A stretch of 64,000 nucleotides of DNA from Ideonella_A intermedia_A (lineage in GTDB: Bacteria; Pseudomonadota; Gammaproteobacteria; Burkholderiales; Burkholderiaceae_C): NCBI GenBank assembly GCA_943370175.1, contig CALRPU020000016.1, positions 47,464 to 111,463 of the forward strand. The letters are read 5' to 3'. The notes under the pieces were generated by a model that worked only from the letters and a program-made list of their open reading frames with translations, made no database searches and had not been told where the DNA came from. A program made the translations under genes and the position numbers. This document shows, piece after piece, positions 50,220 to 57,462 of the stretch. The first letter of the stretch is position 1, and each line of letters opens with the position of its first letter.

Positions 50220-51200
50220 ATGGGTCTGCGCCCGCGTCAACCAGCGTCGTGGTGGGTTGCCTTGGCGGTGATCGCGTTGGCGTTGGCGCTGGCGTTCGGG
50301 GGAGCCTGGAACCTGGAGACCGTCCACACCCCCGTTCGCGTGCTGCCGCCGGTGGGCGCCGCACAGCCCGTGCCCGTGGCCGCGGTCGCGCCCGCTTCGG
50401 CGGCGGGCCTGTCGCCCGCAGCGCTGCTCAAGGCGCAGGCCTTTCGCCAATGGCTGCAGCAGAGCAGCTCCCTGCGTGGCGCGGCGCTTGACGGCAGTTG
50501 GTGCATTGAGGCTCAGGGGCGGCTGGTGCCTTGCCTGATGCTGCGTCTGCGCTTCGACCACCTGTTGACCCTGCTGGGCGAGGTCGGTCTGTCGGACATC
50601 GCGGCGCACATCGAATCCGAGGTCACCCTGGCGCATGGCCCGGCCGCCGCCCGGGCGGTGGTGGAGCGCTTTCGCGCCTATGTGGCCCTGCAAGACCGAA
50701 CCTACCCCAACGAGCTGGTCGCCGCCGACCCGACCATGCTGGCCGCGGCCCTGGCCCAGCGCCACGAGGCGCGGCAAGCGGCCCTTGGGAAGGCCTGGGC
50801 CGATGCCTTCTTCGCCGACGAGGAAGCGGCGCTGCGGGCCTTGGTCGAGCAGTCCGGCCTCAACGGGCCGGGTGAGCGCGGGGCCGGTGACGATGGCGCG
50901 TCGGCGAGCGCAGCGTCGGGGTCGGCCGCCCCTCCGGGCGCCATCTCGGTGGTGGGCGCCGGCGGCCTCGACCCCGCCCGGCTGGACCCGGCGGCGCGCG
51001 ACGCCCTGCTGGACGAACGCAAGCGCTGGCAGGACTGGGAGGACCGTCTGCAGCAGGCCAGGCAGGCGGTGGCGGGCCTTCAATCAGCGCCCGAGTTGTC
51101 GGACCGCCAGCGTGCGGACGCGGTGCAGCGCTGGATCGATGACCACTTTTCGGGCAGTGAAGCGCGTCGCGTGCGCGCCTTGCTTGGCACGTCGCCCTGA
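50220..51200 (+). CDS. lifO: Lipase-specific foldase (Lif / LimA)
   Basis: A membrane-anchored periplasmic steric chaperone that folds the upstream lipase. Residues 10-28 form the N-terminal anchor (WWVALAVIALALALAFGG), followed by a Pro/Ala/Val-rich variable linker and the helical domain. That domain begins with SSLRGAALDGSW and holds the family motif in LRLRFDHLLTLLGE (RxxFDxxL...GE). Its C-terminal helices (about 255-320) are RKRWQDWEDRLQQARQAVAGL. The ATG at 50220 is preferred to a GTG at 50211 because GGAG sits at 50207-50210, giving a 9-base gap to the ATG and none to the GTG. It is 326 residues long. Confidence 0.92.
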   Translation: MGLRPRQPASWWVALAVIALALALAFGGAWNLETVHTPVRVLPPVGAAQPVPVAAVAPASAAGLSPAALLKAQAFRQWLQQSSSLRGAALDGSWCIEAQGRLVPCLMLRLRFDHLLTLLGEVGLSDIAAHIESEVTLAHGPAAARAVVERFRAYVALQDRTYPNELVAADPTMLAAALAQRHEARQAALGKAWADAFFADEEAALRALVEQSGLNGPGERGAGDDGASASAASGSAAPPGAISVVGAGGLDPARLDPAARDALLDERKRWQDWEDRLQQARQAVAGLQSAPELSDRQRADAVQRWIDDHFSGSEARRVRALLGTSP

Positions 51201-51681
51201 CGCCGCCGTCTTTCGTGGCGCGTTGGCGCGGTGTTGGCGCCGGCAGGGCGCCGGGGCGCCCTCACGCGATGTTCTGCACCTGCTCAGGGAGATCGGCAGG
51301 GATGCCGCATGGACGCGGGGTTTCTGGTGGCAGGGCCTTGGGCGGATGCACGTGTGGGTCCACAGGAAATGGGGGCTGGGGCGGCCGTCGTCTGTCCGAA
51401 AGGGTCGCCACCGCAAAGTCCAAGTCACTCGGCAACGGGCGAGCACGGCGCGGTCGAGTCCGGTCAGGTCATCGTCGAGAGTCCAGACGCGCGAGCAGGA
51501 AGACGCTGCGCGGTTGGCCGTCAGTCGACCGGCGGGTCACCACAGGGGGGCCTCGGCACCTGATTTGGGCGCCGTGCTGCACAAGAAGAAGGGCGGCGCG
51601 AAGGGCGGCTGCGGCGCAGCGCGTGGCAACGCTGCCGCTGGATGCCGCACAGCGGCCGGTGAGCGGGCCGACCGCTGGCCT
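51201..51681. other. Gene-free stretch at the left end of the island
   Basis: No convincing coding region on either strand. It holds three GGCGCC-containing hairpin arms (about 51235-51262) just after the foldase stop, the left copy of the yicC-end repeat (51260-51285), and about 395 bases of GC-rich sequence with only mirror-type reading frames. It may include remnants of lost island genes. Confidence 0.6.
51260..51285. repeat. Left direct repeat (att-like), copy of the yicC 3' end
   Basis: This 26-base block matches 55513-55538 in 25 of 26 positions; the core GATGTTCTGCACCTGCTC is identical. On the minus strand it would encode EQVQNIA and a stop, against EQVQNIE and a stop in intact yicC. 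Similarity ends abruptly beyond it. Interpreted as the distal attachment-site copy left by site-specific integration. Confidence 0.8.
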
Positions 51682-52605
51682 TCAGCTCGTCTTGGGCCCC
51701 TGCGCGTACAGCGGTGTCACGGTTCGGCACCGCTGCTCGACCTGGTGGGCGATGCGCTGAACGTCCTGGGTTGTCAGCGCTTGGGTGCCGCGCGATTTCA
51801 GCAGGCCGGCCAGTTCCTTGCCGCTGAAGACGCGAACCCGGCCGCGCCCGGTGCGCTCCACGAACCAGCCGGGCAGCGCCACCACGGGCAGCACCGTCAC
51901 CGGCGATCCCACCGCACTCGACAGCCACCTGGCCAGCCAGGCGGCCTGGCGCTCGGCCTGTTCCAGCGGCTCCTGGGTTGTCCAGCTGGGGAACCTGAGC
52001 GTCTCGCCGTCGTAGGCCACCGTGGCGTCGGCCTTGCCGCGGCCGTGATTCGGCTTGGTGAAGCCCTTGGTCTCGATGGCGAAGACACCTTCGGCGGCAA
52101 CAACGACGTGGTCGATGTTGAACTGCTCCGCGGGCAGGTCGTGGAAGGTGGCGGCACCTTGGCGCATGAGCTGATCAAGTTCCTGGCCGACGGCCACTTC
52201 GGCGTCACAGCCCGCCTTCAGGCGGTCGAGCCGGGTGCCGGCTTTCAACAGCTTGCGCAGCATGGAGGCAATGAAGGCGATCGCCGCCAGGGCGTAGACC
52301 GGTGCCAGGTGCGCCGTCTGCGGCAGCCCGCGCAGATGGCTCTGAGCCAGGAACAGCGCCAGCGCCAGCAGCGGCACTACCATCAACAGCACGAGGTCCC
52401 AGGTCAGTTCGTTTTGGGCCTCGTCGAGCTGCTCGCGCAGCGAGTGGCCTGGACCGCGCAGCAGTGCGATGCCGATGGGGGAGCGGCGGCTTTGCCGCGC
52501 CTTCGCCTTCCTGCGAATCAGGACGAACAGGGCCGCGGCAGGCCCGGCGAAGCAGGCGACGAGGACGCCAAGGACGATGGCGATCTGGTTGGTGACCTCT
52601 CCCAT
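51682..52605 (-). CDS. Membrane-anchored NERD-domain (nuclease-related) protein
   Basis: A 307-residue protein. One N-terminal helix (IAIVLGVLVACFAGPAAALFVLI, about 8-30), a charged stretch and two more hydrophobic segments (about 71-88 and 100-116) precede a NERD domain at about 130-240. The PD-(D/E)xK-like residues are Glu136 (GCDAEVAVGQEL), Asp165 (FNIDHVVVA) and Glu178-x-Lys180 (VFAIETKG), so the nuclease core looks intact. NERD proteins are often plasmid or island borne; a DNA-processing or defence role is plausible but unproven. AGGAAAG precedes the ATG. It is third in the hipB-hipA-NERD unit, 25 bases after hipA. Confidence 0.85.
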   Translation of the reverse strand: MGEVTNQIAIVLGVLVACFAGPAAALFVLIRRKAKARQSRRSPIGIALLRGPGHSLREQLDEAQNELTWDLVLLMVVPLLALALFLAQSHLRGLPQTAHLAPVYALAAIAFIASMLRKLLKAGTRLDRLKAGCDAEVAVGQELDQLMRQGAATFHDLPAEQFNIDHVVVAAEGVFAIETKGFTKPNHGRGKADATVAYDGETLRFPSWTTQEPLEQAERQAAWLARWLSSAVGSPVTVLPVVALPGWFVERTGRGRVRVFSGKELAGLLKSRGTQALTTQDVQRIAHQVEQRCRTVTPLYAQGPKTS

Positions 52606-52630
52606 GAGTCCGTCTTTCCTGCGGCTGCCG

Positions 52631-53890
52631 TCACGCGGTCAGGCGCGCTGCCAGTTTCTGGGTGGTGGACGACACGAAGCGCTCGAGTCGCTCGGCCAGC
52701 GTGCGGGCCGATGGCGTCAGCACGGGGGCGATCTCGCGCGCGGCCTGGTCCATGGCTTTTGGCACCCGATCGGCCATGTCCTGCGCCTGCTGAGTCAGGA
52801 AGCGTGGCTGCATGCCCAGCTGTCTCGCCATCAGTGACAGGTTCTCGGCCCCCATCTCGCCCGGCCTGACCTCGCCGCCGACCACAAAGGCGAACTCTGG
52901 CGACAGGCCCGGGTACAGCCGCGTGCACATCAAGTCGTAGAACGGCGTCAGCGTCACGCCCTGGCCGGGCACGCTGTAGATCGACAGGTTCTTGGCGTGG
53001 CTGTCGTTGTTGCCGACGTACAGGTTGAAGAACACCCAGTGCACCAGGTGGCGCAGGTCGACGGCGGGCTGCGCGCTGTAGCGACGGATCAGTTCGGCGC
53101 AGGCGACGAGGCCCGGGCCGCCTTCCTTCTCGTACTTGCGGTGCGACAGCGTGCCGGCCAACTGGCACAGGTCGTACTGCACCAGCCGGGCCAGCGTGCC
53201 GTCGGGCCGACGCTGGCGGTCGAAGCGCCGCACGACGCAGGCTTCGGTGCGCGGTTCATAGAAGACCTCGGCCGTCGGCAGGCCGGCCAGCTTGGCGGCG
53301 CGCATCACGATGGCCTCGTTCGCTGCCGAGTGCCAGACCTTCGCCAGGCGGCGGATGTTGGGCTTGAGGATGTGCGTGGACGGTGAGGTGCCCTTGGGCC
53401 GCTGCGGCACGCCGTCGTCGAAGATCGCCAGGCTGGTCTTGTCCTGCGCGCCGGCCAGTGAGATGCGGGCGCCTTGCTCGTGGATGTCGATCGCGGAAGC
53501 CGACCGCCTGGCCAGGATCGCGGCGATGGCCTCCCAGGTTGTGGCTTCGTAGCGGGGCCGTTCCGGCGTCTGCCCGGGCGCCACCAGCACGAAGGCCCCC
53601 GCGGTGTCGCCGGCGACTTCCAGGAGCAGCGAGAAGAGCGTGGACGCCTTGCGCTGGGTGGCCAGGTAGTCGCGGAGTTCGCCTTCGGGCAGCAGGTTCT
53701 CGAAGAAGGCCTGTACCTCGGGCGCGGCTTGCCGGCCGGGCTGCAGCGGGATGGCGGCCAGCGACATGCGTTGGCCGGCTTCCAGCCACGTCGATGCGTA
53801 CTCGAAGGCCAGCGGCGCGCTGTCGTGCACGGCACCGACCAGGTCGCTGCCGTGGTAGACATCCAATCGGTCGGGCCGTGGCTGCATCAC
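52631..53890 (-). CDS. hipA: HipA-family serine/threonine kinase toxin
   Basis: A 419-residue toxin kinase. In E. coli, HipA inactivates glutamyl-tRNA synthetase by phosphorylation and causes persistence. The N-terminal HipA_N couple (GSDLVGAVHDSAPLAFEYASTWLEAGQRMSLAAIPLQ) is followed by the P-loop ISLAGAQDKTSLA with the autophosphorylation-site serine (Ser144). The catalytic Asp296 is in GNNDSHAKNLSI and the metal-binding Asp319 in PFYDLMCTRLYP. All key residues are present and the gene is full length, unlike the integrase. It starts 7 bases after hipB, the usual antitoxin-first order. Confidence 0.92.
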   Translation of the reverse strand: MMQPRPDRLDVYHGSDLVGAVHDSAPLAFEYASTWLEAGQRMSLAAIPLQPGRQAAPEVQAFFENLLPEGELRDYLATQRKASTLFSLLLEVAGDTAGAFVLVAPGQTPERPRYEATTWEAIAAILARRSASAIDIHEQGARISLAGAQDKTSLAIFDDGVPQRPKGTSPSTHILKPNIRRLAKVWHSAANEAIVMRAAKLAGLPTAEVFYEPRTEACVVRRFDRQRRPDGTLARLVQYDLCQLAGTLSHRKYEKEGGPGLVACAELIRRYSAQPAVDLRHLVHWVFFNLYVGNNDSHAKNLSIYSVPGQGVTLTPFYDLMCTRLYPGLSPEFAFVVGGEVRPGEMGAENLSLMARQLGMQPRFLTQQAQDMADRVPKAMDQAAREIAPVLTPSARTLAERLERFVSSTTQKLAARLTA

Positions 53891-53897
53891 CCGCGCC

Positions 53898-54182
53898 TCA
53901 CAGCGAAGAGGCCGAACGAGAGGCCTTGGTGCGCACCACCACTTCCAGGCCCAAGAGGTCCATGAGGTCCAGCACCTTCTGCAACTGCACCGTCGGCTTG
54001 CCGTTCTCCAGGTCGACGATGAAGCGGTTGCCGGTGTTGCCCAGGCCTGCCAGGTCGAGCTGCTTCAGCGCCAGCCGCTTGCGCTGCTCACGGATCAGGG
54101 CGCCCAACGCCACGGAGGAGCGGATCGGCGTCTCTGAGACGGTGGAGTGACCGAGCGGTAAGTCTTGGGCCGAAGACGGCAT
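53898..54182 (-). CDS. hipB: HipB-like antitoxin, XRE helix-turn-helix
   Basis: A 94-residue DNA-binding antitoxin that would neutralise HipA and repress the operon. The helix-turn-helix is in LGALIREQRKRLALKQLDLAGLGNTGNRFIVDLENGKPTVQLQKVLDLMDLLGLEVVV (about 26-84). The first 25 residues are poorly conserved, and a later start at a GTG (about residue 15) is possible because no good ribosome-binding site precedes the ATG. A promoter and repeated TTTCGGT elements lie directly upstream. hipA follows after 7 bases. Confidence 0.9.
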   Translation of the reverse strand: MPSSAQDLPLGHSTVSETPIRSSVALGALIREQRKRLALKQLDLAGLGNTGNRFIVDLENGKPTVQLQKVLDLMDLLGLEVVVRTKASRSASSL

Positions 54183-54202
54183 GGCGGGCGGTTGAAGTTA
54201 CC

Positions 54203-54265
54203 TTTCGGTCATTTTCGGTACCAACCCGATGGAGGTCAAGCGGAAAGTGACTGATCGGTAATCAG
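54203..54265 (-). promoter_or_regulatory. hipBA promoter and likely HipB operator
   Basis: On the minus strand TTGACC (plus 54234-54239) and GAAAAT (54211-54216) have a 17-base spacer, a fair sigma-70 promoter. TTTCGGT occurs at 54203-54209 and 54213-54219, one helical turn apart and covering the -10 region. A perfect inverted repeat CTGAT-N5-ATCAG lies at 54251-54265, just upstream of the -35. Both fit autoregulation by HipB. Confidence 0.6.
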
Positions 54266-54279
54266 CGTCCCACCTCCGG

Positions 54280-54507
54280 TCAACCGTCGGTGCCACAGCG
54301 CCAGTCGCCGGCCGGCGTGTCGCCGCGCCTGGTCTCATGGGCCGCCACGCTGTCACCCAGTTGACGGTCTTGCTGAATCGTGGCATCGCTGCGAATCAGC
54401 TGGCGCATGCACTCGCCTGCATTGACGTAGCCGCCCTGCGCCACGCGCTGGGCGACGTCCTCGCGGCGGTCCGGCGGCAACGTGCGCTTGATCCTGGGCA
54501 GGCTCAT
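54280..54507 (-). CDS. ParD/CopG-like ribbon-helix-helix antitoxin, orphan
   Basis: A 75-residue protein starting MSLPRIKRTLPPDRREDVAQRVAQGGYVNAGECMRQLIRSD in overall form, which follows the ParD-type ribbon-helix-helix pattern (strand, then an exchange-and-recognition helix pair). The remaining 30 residues (QQDRQLGDSVAAHETRRGDTPAGDWRCGTDG) look unstructured. No ParE-like toxin gene lies on either side, so it is an orphan or a remnant of a larger toxin-antitoxin locus. ATG 54507 is preferred to an upstream start at 54543. Confidence 0.65.
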   Translation of the reverse strand: MSLPRIKRTLPPDRREDVAQRVAQGGYVNAGECMRQLIRSDATIQQDRQLGDSVAAHETRRGDTPAGDWRCGTDG

Positions 54508-54539
54508 GGCGGCGTCCTCGAATTCGGGTGCGCCGGGTG

Positions 54540-55340
54540 TCAAGCTGCCTTGGCCTGGCCGGTCTTGGCCGTCGCGTCACCGCGCTCCAGCGTCAGCAGC
54601 CGCTGCCCCCACGCTTCGAGCGCCCGCCGCCGCTCCTCGAAGGGGTCGTGCCGGTTGTAGACGCCTTCCGCGCCCTTGAGCTTGTGGTTCAGGCAACGCT
54701 CGGCCACGCGCGGCGCGACGCCCACGGCGGCAAGGCGCGTGCCGGCGGTGCGCCGGCAGCACGTGCGCGGCGTTGCAGGCCACCTCCTTCAGCGTCTGCA
54801 GCCACGCCACCGCCATGGACGGCAGCGGGTGGTCCAGCGGCTGGCCAGTCTTGGTGCGGATGCCGCGCACGTGCCACGCCGGCGGTCGGCATCCGCCAGG
54901 TCGAAGGCCGCTGCCGGGTGCAAGCGCACCAGGTGGCGCTTGATGGCGTCGTCGAACATGGGCCGTACCCAGCGCCGCACGTCGTGGGCGATGGTTGGCG
55001 CGTCGCGCGTTACGATTGCGCGCGGCATGGCGTTGGTGTGTCGCGGCGCCACCGCATCCTCTGTCCGCTTGCCCAGGTGCGGCTTGATGTCCTGCTCGAT
55101 GCCGCTGCTCACGATGTTCGGGTGCTACCAGCGCCCGTTGATCATGCCCTCGACATGCTCGTCGGCGAGGTGGCTGACGGTGGTGACGCTGCGCACGGCC
55201 TCGATGCGGGCCACGGCGGTGGACTTGCGCTCCTGCTTCTCTTGCCTGGTCAGCACGACACCATCGCCGTCGGTGCGGCCCTCGAATCGTTCCCCGGACC
55301 GGATCCAGGCCCGGATCGCCACGTCAGTCAGCGTTTCCAT
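54540..55340 (-). pseudogene. Tyrosine-recombinase integrase pseudogene (P4-like)
   Basis: Pieces of a phage P4-type integrase lie in three frames. The N-terminal arm domain (from Met at 55340: LTDVAIRAWIRSGERFEG) runs into an in-frame TAG at 55125-55127 after GMINGRW. It continues in the same frame as HPNIVSSGIEQDIKPHL and VRRWVRPMFDDAIKRHLVRLHPAAAF. A second frame gives WHVRGIRTKTGQPLDHPLPSMAVAWLQTL. A third gives GVAPRVAERCLNHKLKGAEGVYNRHDPFEERRRALEAWG, the C-terminal end with the catalytic tyrosine region. About 100 residues with the first catalytic Arg, and the HxxR box, are missing. Non-functional. Confidence 0.85.
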
Positions 55341-55512
55341 CGCCAGCCCTTGCCGTGTCGACACACTGCCGACCGGTGGGCCTGGTGGGTACACGCCTGC
55401 ATGCACACCAATTCTGTGATGGGGTGGGCCGCTGTTCAACCACCTGAAACGCCAATCCCGCGTCAACGCTGGACGTTCCGGCCGCTAGGGGGTGTCAAGA
55501 GACCCCCGGGAA

Positions 55513-55538
55513 CCTCACTCGATGTTCTGCACCTGCTC
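55513..55538. repeat. Right direct repeat (att-like) at the yicC 3' end
   Basis: The partner of 51260-51285 (25 of 26 identical). It covers the last seven codons and stop of yicC, so integration preserved an intact gene end. The integrase pseudogene starts about 170 bases away, the usual position of an integrase next to its attachment site. Confidence 0.8.
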
Positions 55539-56459
55539 GCGCATCTGCTCGATCGCCACCTTCATCTCCACGGCCGCGTTGGTCAGCTCGATGGAGGCCG
55601 CCTTGGACGCCAGGGTGTTGGCTTCTCGCAGCAGCTCCTGGATCAGGAAATCCAGGCGCTTGCCCACCTCCCCACCGGCCTTCAGCAGGCGAGAAATCTC
55701 GGCGAGATGGGAGCGCAGTCGCGCCAGTTCCTCGGCGACGTCGATGCGGATGGCAAACGCCGCCGCCTCATTCAGGGCCCGCTCCTGCAGCGCGCTGGCC
55801 GAGATGGTCTGCGCCGCGTTGCTGGCGTCCAGCGCTTCGCGCCAGCGTTCGAGAAAGCGCTGTTGCTGGCGCTGCACCACGGCGGGCACCAGCGGCTCGA
55901 CCTGGGCGGAGAGTTCCATCAGGCGGTTGACGCGGTCCATCAGCACGGCAACGAGCTTTTCACCCTCGCGCTCGCGCGAGCGGCGCAGGCCGGCGATGGC
56001 CTGGCGGGCGGCGTCGAGCACGGCTTCGTCGGCCCGCTCGGGGGTGGCGCCTCCCTTGCACCATTGCAGCGCCTCGTGAACGCTCAGCGGGGCGGCCTTG
56101 GGCAGCCAGGTTTGCACGGTGTCCTGCAGCTGGGCCAGCCGGCTGAGCTGCATGGGGTGGGGTTGGGGCACGCTGTGGTCGGTGTCGTGCCGGCTGGACA
56201 CGCGCACCTCGACCTTGCCCCGGCGGACGCTGGCGCTCACCAGGTCGCGCAGGGCCGGCTCCAGTGACCTCAACTCGTCGGGCAACCGAAACCCCAGATC
56301 GAGAAACCGGCCGTTCACCGAGCGGATTTCAACGCTGACCGCGCTGCTGGAAGAGGGGGGCGTGACGACCCCGGAAGGGGTCTCCGGTGCGCCGTTTGGG
56401 GCCGAGGTGCCGGCACCGCTGGCGGCACTGGCGTAACCGGTCATGCTGTAGACTGGCAT
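55515..56459 (-). CDS. yicC: YicC-family endoribonuclease
   Basis: A 314-residue protein of the YicC/YloC family, metal-dependent endoribonucleases active on RNA. The conserved N-terminus MTGYASA is followed by a lineage-specific Gly/Ser/Pro insertion (about 15-40), then VSVEIRSVNGRFLDLGFRLPDELRSLEPALRDLVSASVRRGKVEVRV. The C-terminal DUF1732 part is EEIARLRSHLAEISRLLKAGGEVGKRLDFLIQELLREANTLASKAASIELTNAAVEMKVAIEQMREQVQNIE in overall form. Its 3' end is the attachment site of the neighbouring island but remains intact. It is divergent from the kinase gene by 27 bases. Confidence 0.93.
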   Translation of the reverse strand: MPVYSMTGYASAASGAGTSAPNGAPETPSGVVTPPSSSSAVSVEIRSVNGRFLDLGFRLPDELRSLEPALRDLVSASVRRGKVEVRVSSRHDTDHSVPQPHPMQLSRLAQLQDTVQTWLPKAAPLSVHEALQWCKGGATPERADEAVLDAARQAIAGLRRSREREGEKLVAVLMDRVNRLMELSAQVEPLVPAVVQRQQQRFLERWREALDASNAAQTISASALQERALNEAAAFAIRIDVAEELARLRSHLAEISRLLKAGGEVGKRLDFLIQELLREANTLASKAASIELTNAAVEMKVAIEQMREQVQNIE

Positions 56460-56486
56460 GGAGTTCCGCGCAATGAAAATCTGATT

Positions 56487-57455
56487 ATGTCAAAGCCCAA
56501 ACCCGCGTCGTTGCCGACCGGCACGGTGGTGGGCGGCTACCAAATCATCAAGCGGCTCGCTTCCGGCGGTTTCGGGGTGGTCTACCTCGCCGAAGACAGC
56601 GACAAGCGCCTGGTGGCGGTCAAGGAATACATCCCCGCCTCGCTCGCGGAACGCCACCCTGGCGAGCTCATTCCCCGCGTTGCACCGGACAAGCAGCCGT
56701 TGTACCGCCTGGGCCTGAAGAGCTTTTTCGAGGAAGGCCGTTCTCTGGCGCAGATCGCTCACCCGAGCGTGGTGAGTGTGCTCAACTTTTTCCGTGAGAA
56801 CGAGACCGTCTACATGGTGATGAACTACCTGCAGGGCGACACGCTGCAGGACTTCATCGTCACCGCACGCGACCTGAAGCGCGACAAGGTGTTCCGCGAG
56901 TCCACCATCCGATCGCTGTTCGATGAAATCCTGCGCGGCCTGCGCATCGTCCACCAGCACAAGATGCTGCACCTGGACATCAAGCCGGCCAATGTGTTCA
57001 TCACCAACGAGAACAAGGCCGTGCTGCTGGACTTCGGCGCCGCGCGAGAGGTGCTCAGCAAGCAGGGCGACTTCATCCGCCCGATGTACACCCCGGGCTT
57101 TGCCGCGCCAGAGATGTACCGCCGAGATGGCGCCCTGGGCCCATGGACCGACATCTACGCCATCGGCGCATGCCTGTACGCGTGCATGCAGGGCTACCCG
57201 CCCAATGACGCCCCGCAACGCATCGAGAAAGACCGCCTGGCGCTGAGCCTGTCGCGGCTGCGCAATGTCTACTCCGACAACCTGCTCGAGGTCACCGAGT
57301 GGTGCATGGCGCTTGACCCGCTGGCCCGCCCACAAAGCGTGTTTGCGCTGCAGAAGGAACTGGCGCGCGAAACCGAGCGCCGCTACACCAAGCTGAGCTT
57401 CAGCGAGCGCATCAAGCTGGGGGTCGAGAACCTCGCCACCGGCGCGAAGGGTTGA
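56487..57455 (+). CDS. Soluble Ser/Thr protein kinase (Hanks type)
   Basis: A 322-residue bacterial protein kinase. The glycine loop is LASGGFGVVYLAE (about 25-37), the ATP lysine lies in VAVKEYIP, the catalytic loop is LHLDIKPANVF (HLD rather than HRD), DFG is LLDFGAARE and the APE-like segment FAAPEMYRR. No membrane helix or external sensor domain follows, unlike PknB-type kinases, so it is cytosolic. The partner phosphatase gene begins 7 bases downstream. Its substrates are unknown. Confidence 0.94.
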   Translation: MSKPKPASLPTGTVVGGYQIIKRLASGGFGVVYLAEDSDKRLVAVKEYIPASLAERHPGELIPRVAPDKQPLYRLGLKSFFEEGRSLAQIAHPSVVSVLNFFRENETVYMVMNYLQGDTLQDFIVTARDLKRDKVFRESTIRSLFDEILRGLRIVHQHKMLHLDIKPANVFITNENKAVLLDFGAAREVLSKQGDFIRPMYTPGFAAPEMYRRDGALGPWTDIYAIGACLYACMQGYPPNDAPQRIEKDRLALSLSRLRNVYSDNLLEVTEWCMALDPLARPQSVFALQKELARETERRYTKLSFSERIKLGVENLATGAKG

Positions 57456-57462
57456 CGCGCCC

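Larger units (their letters stand above)
51260..55538. mobile_element. Decayed integrative island inserted at the 3' end of yicC
   Basis: About 4.3 kb bounded by 26-bp direct repeats, with the intact yicC gene at the right boundary and a degenerate tyrosine integrase gene reading away from that boundary. Cargo: a NERD-domain membrane protein, hipB-hipA and a ParD-like antitoxin without a visible toxin. Mobilizable islands that use the 3' end of yicC are known in Vibrio (MGI family mobilised by SXT/R391 elements), so the site is a recognised integration hotspot. No origin of transfer, relaxase or excisionase is visible, and the integrase is broken, so the island is probably immobile. Confidence 0.75.

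Noticed and set aside
51240..51300. Second yicC gene or fragment left of the NERD gene
   Set aside because: Only the last 26 bases match yicC and similarity stops abruptly, so this is an attachment-site copy rather than a gene duplication.
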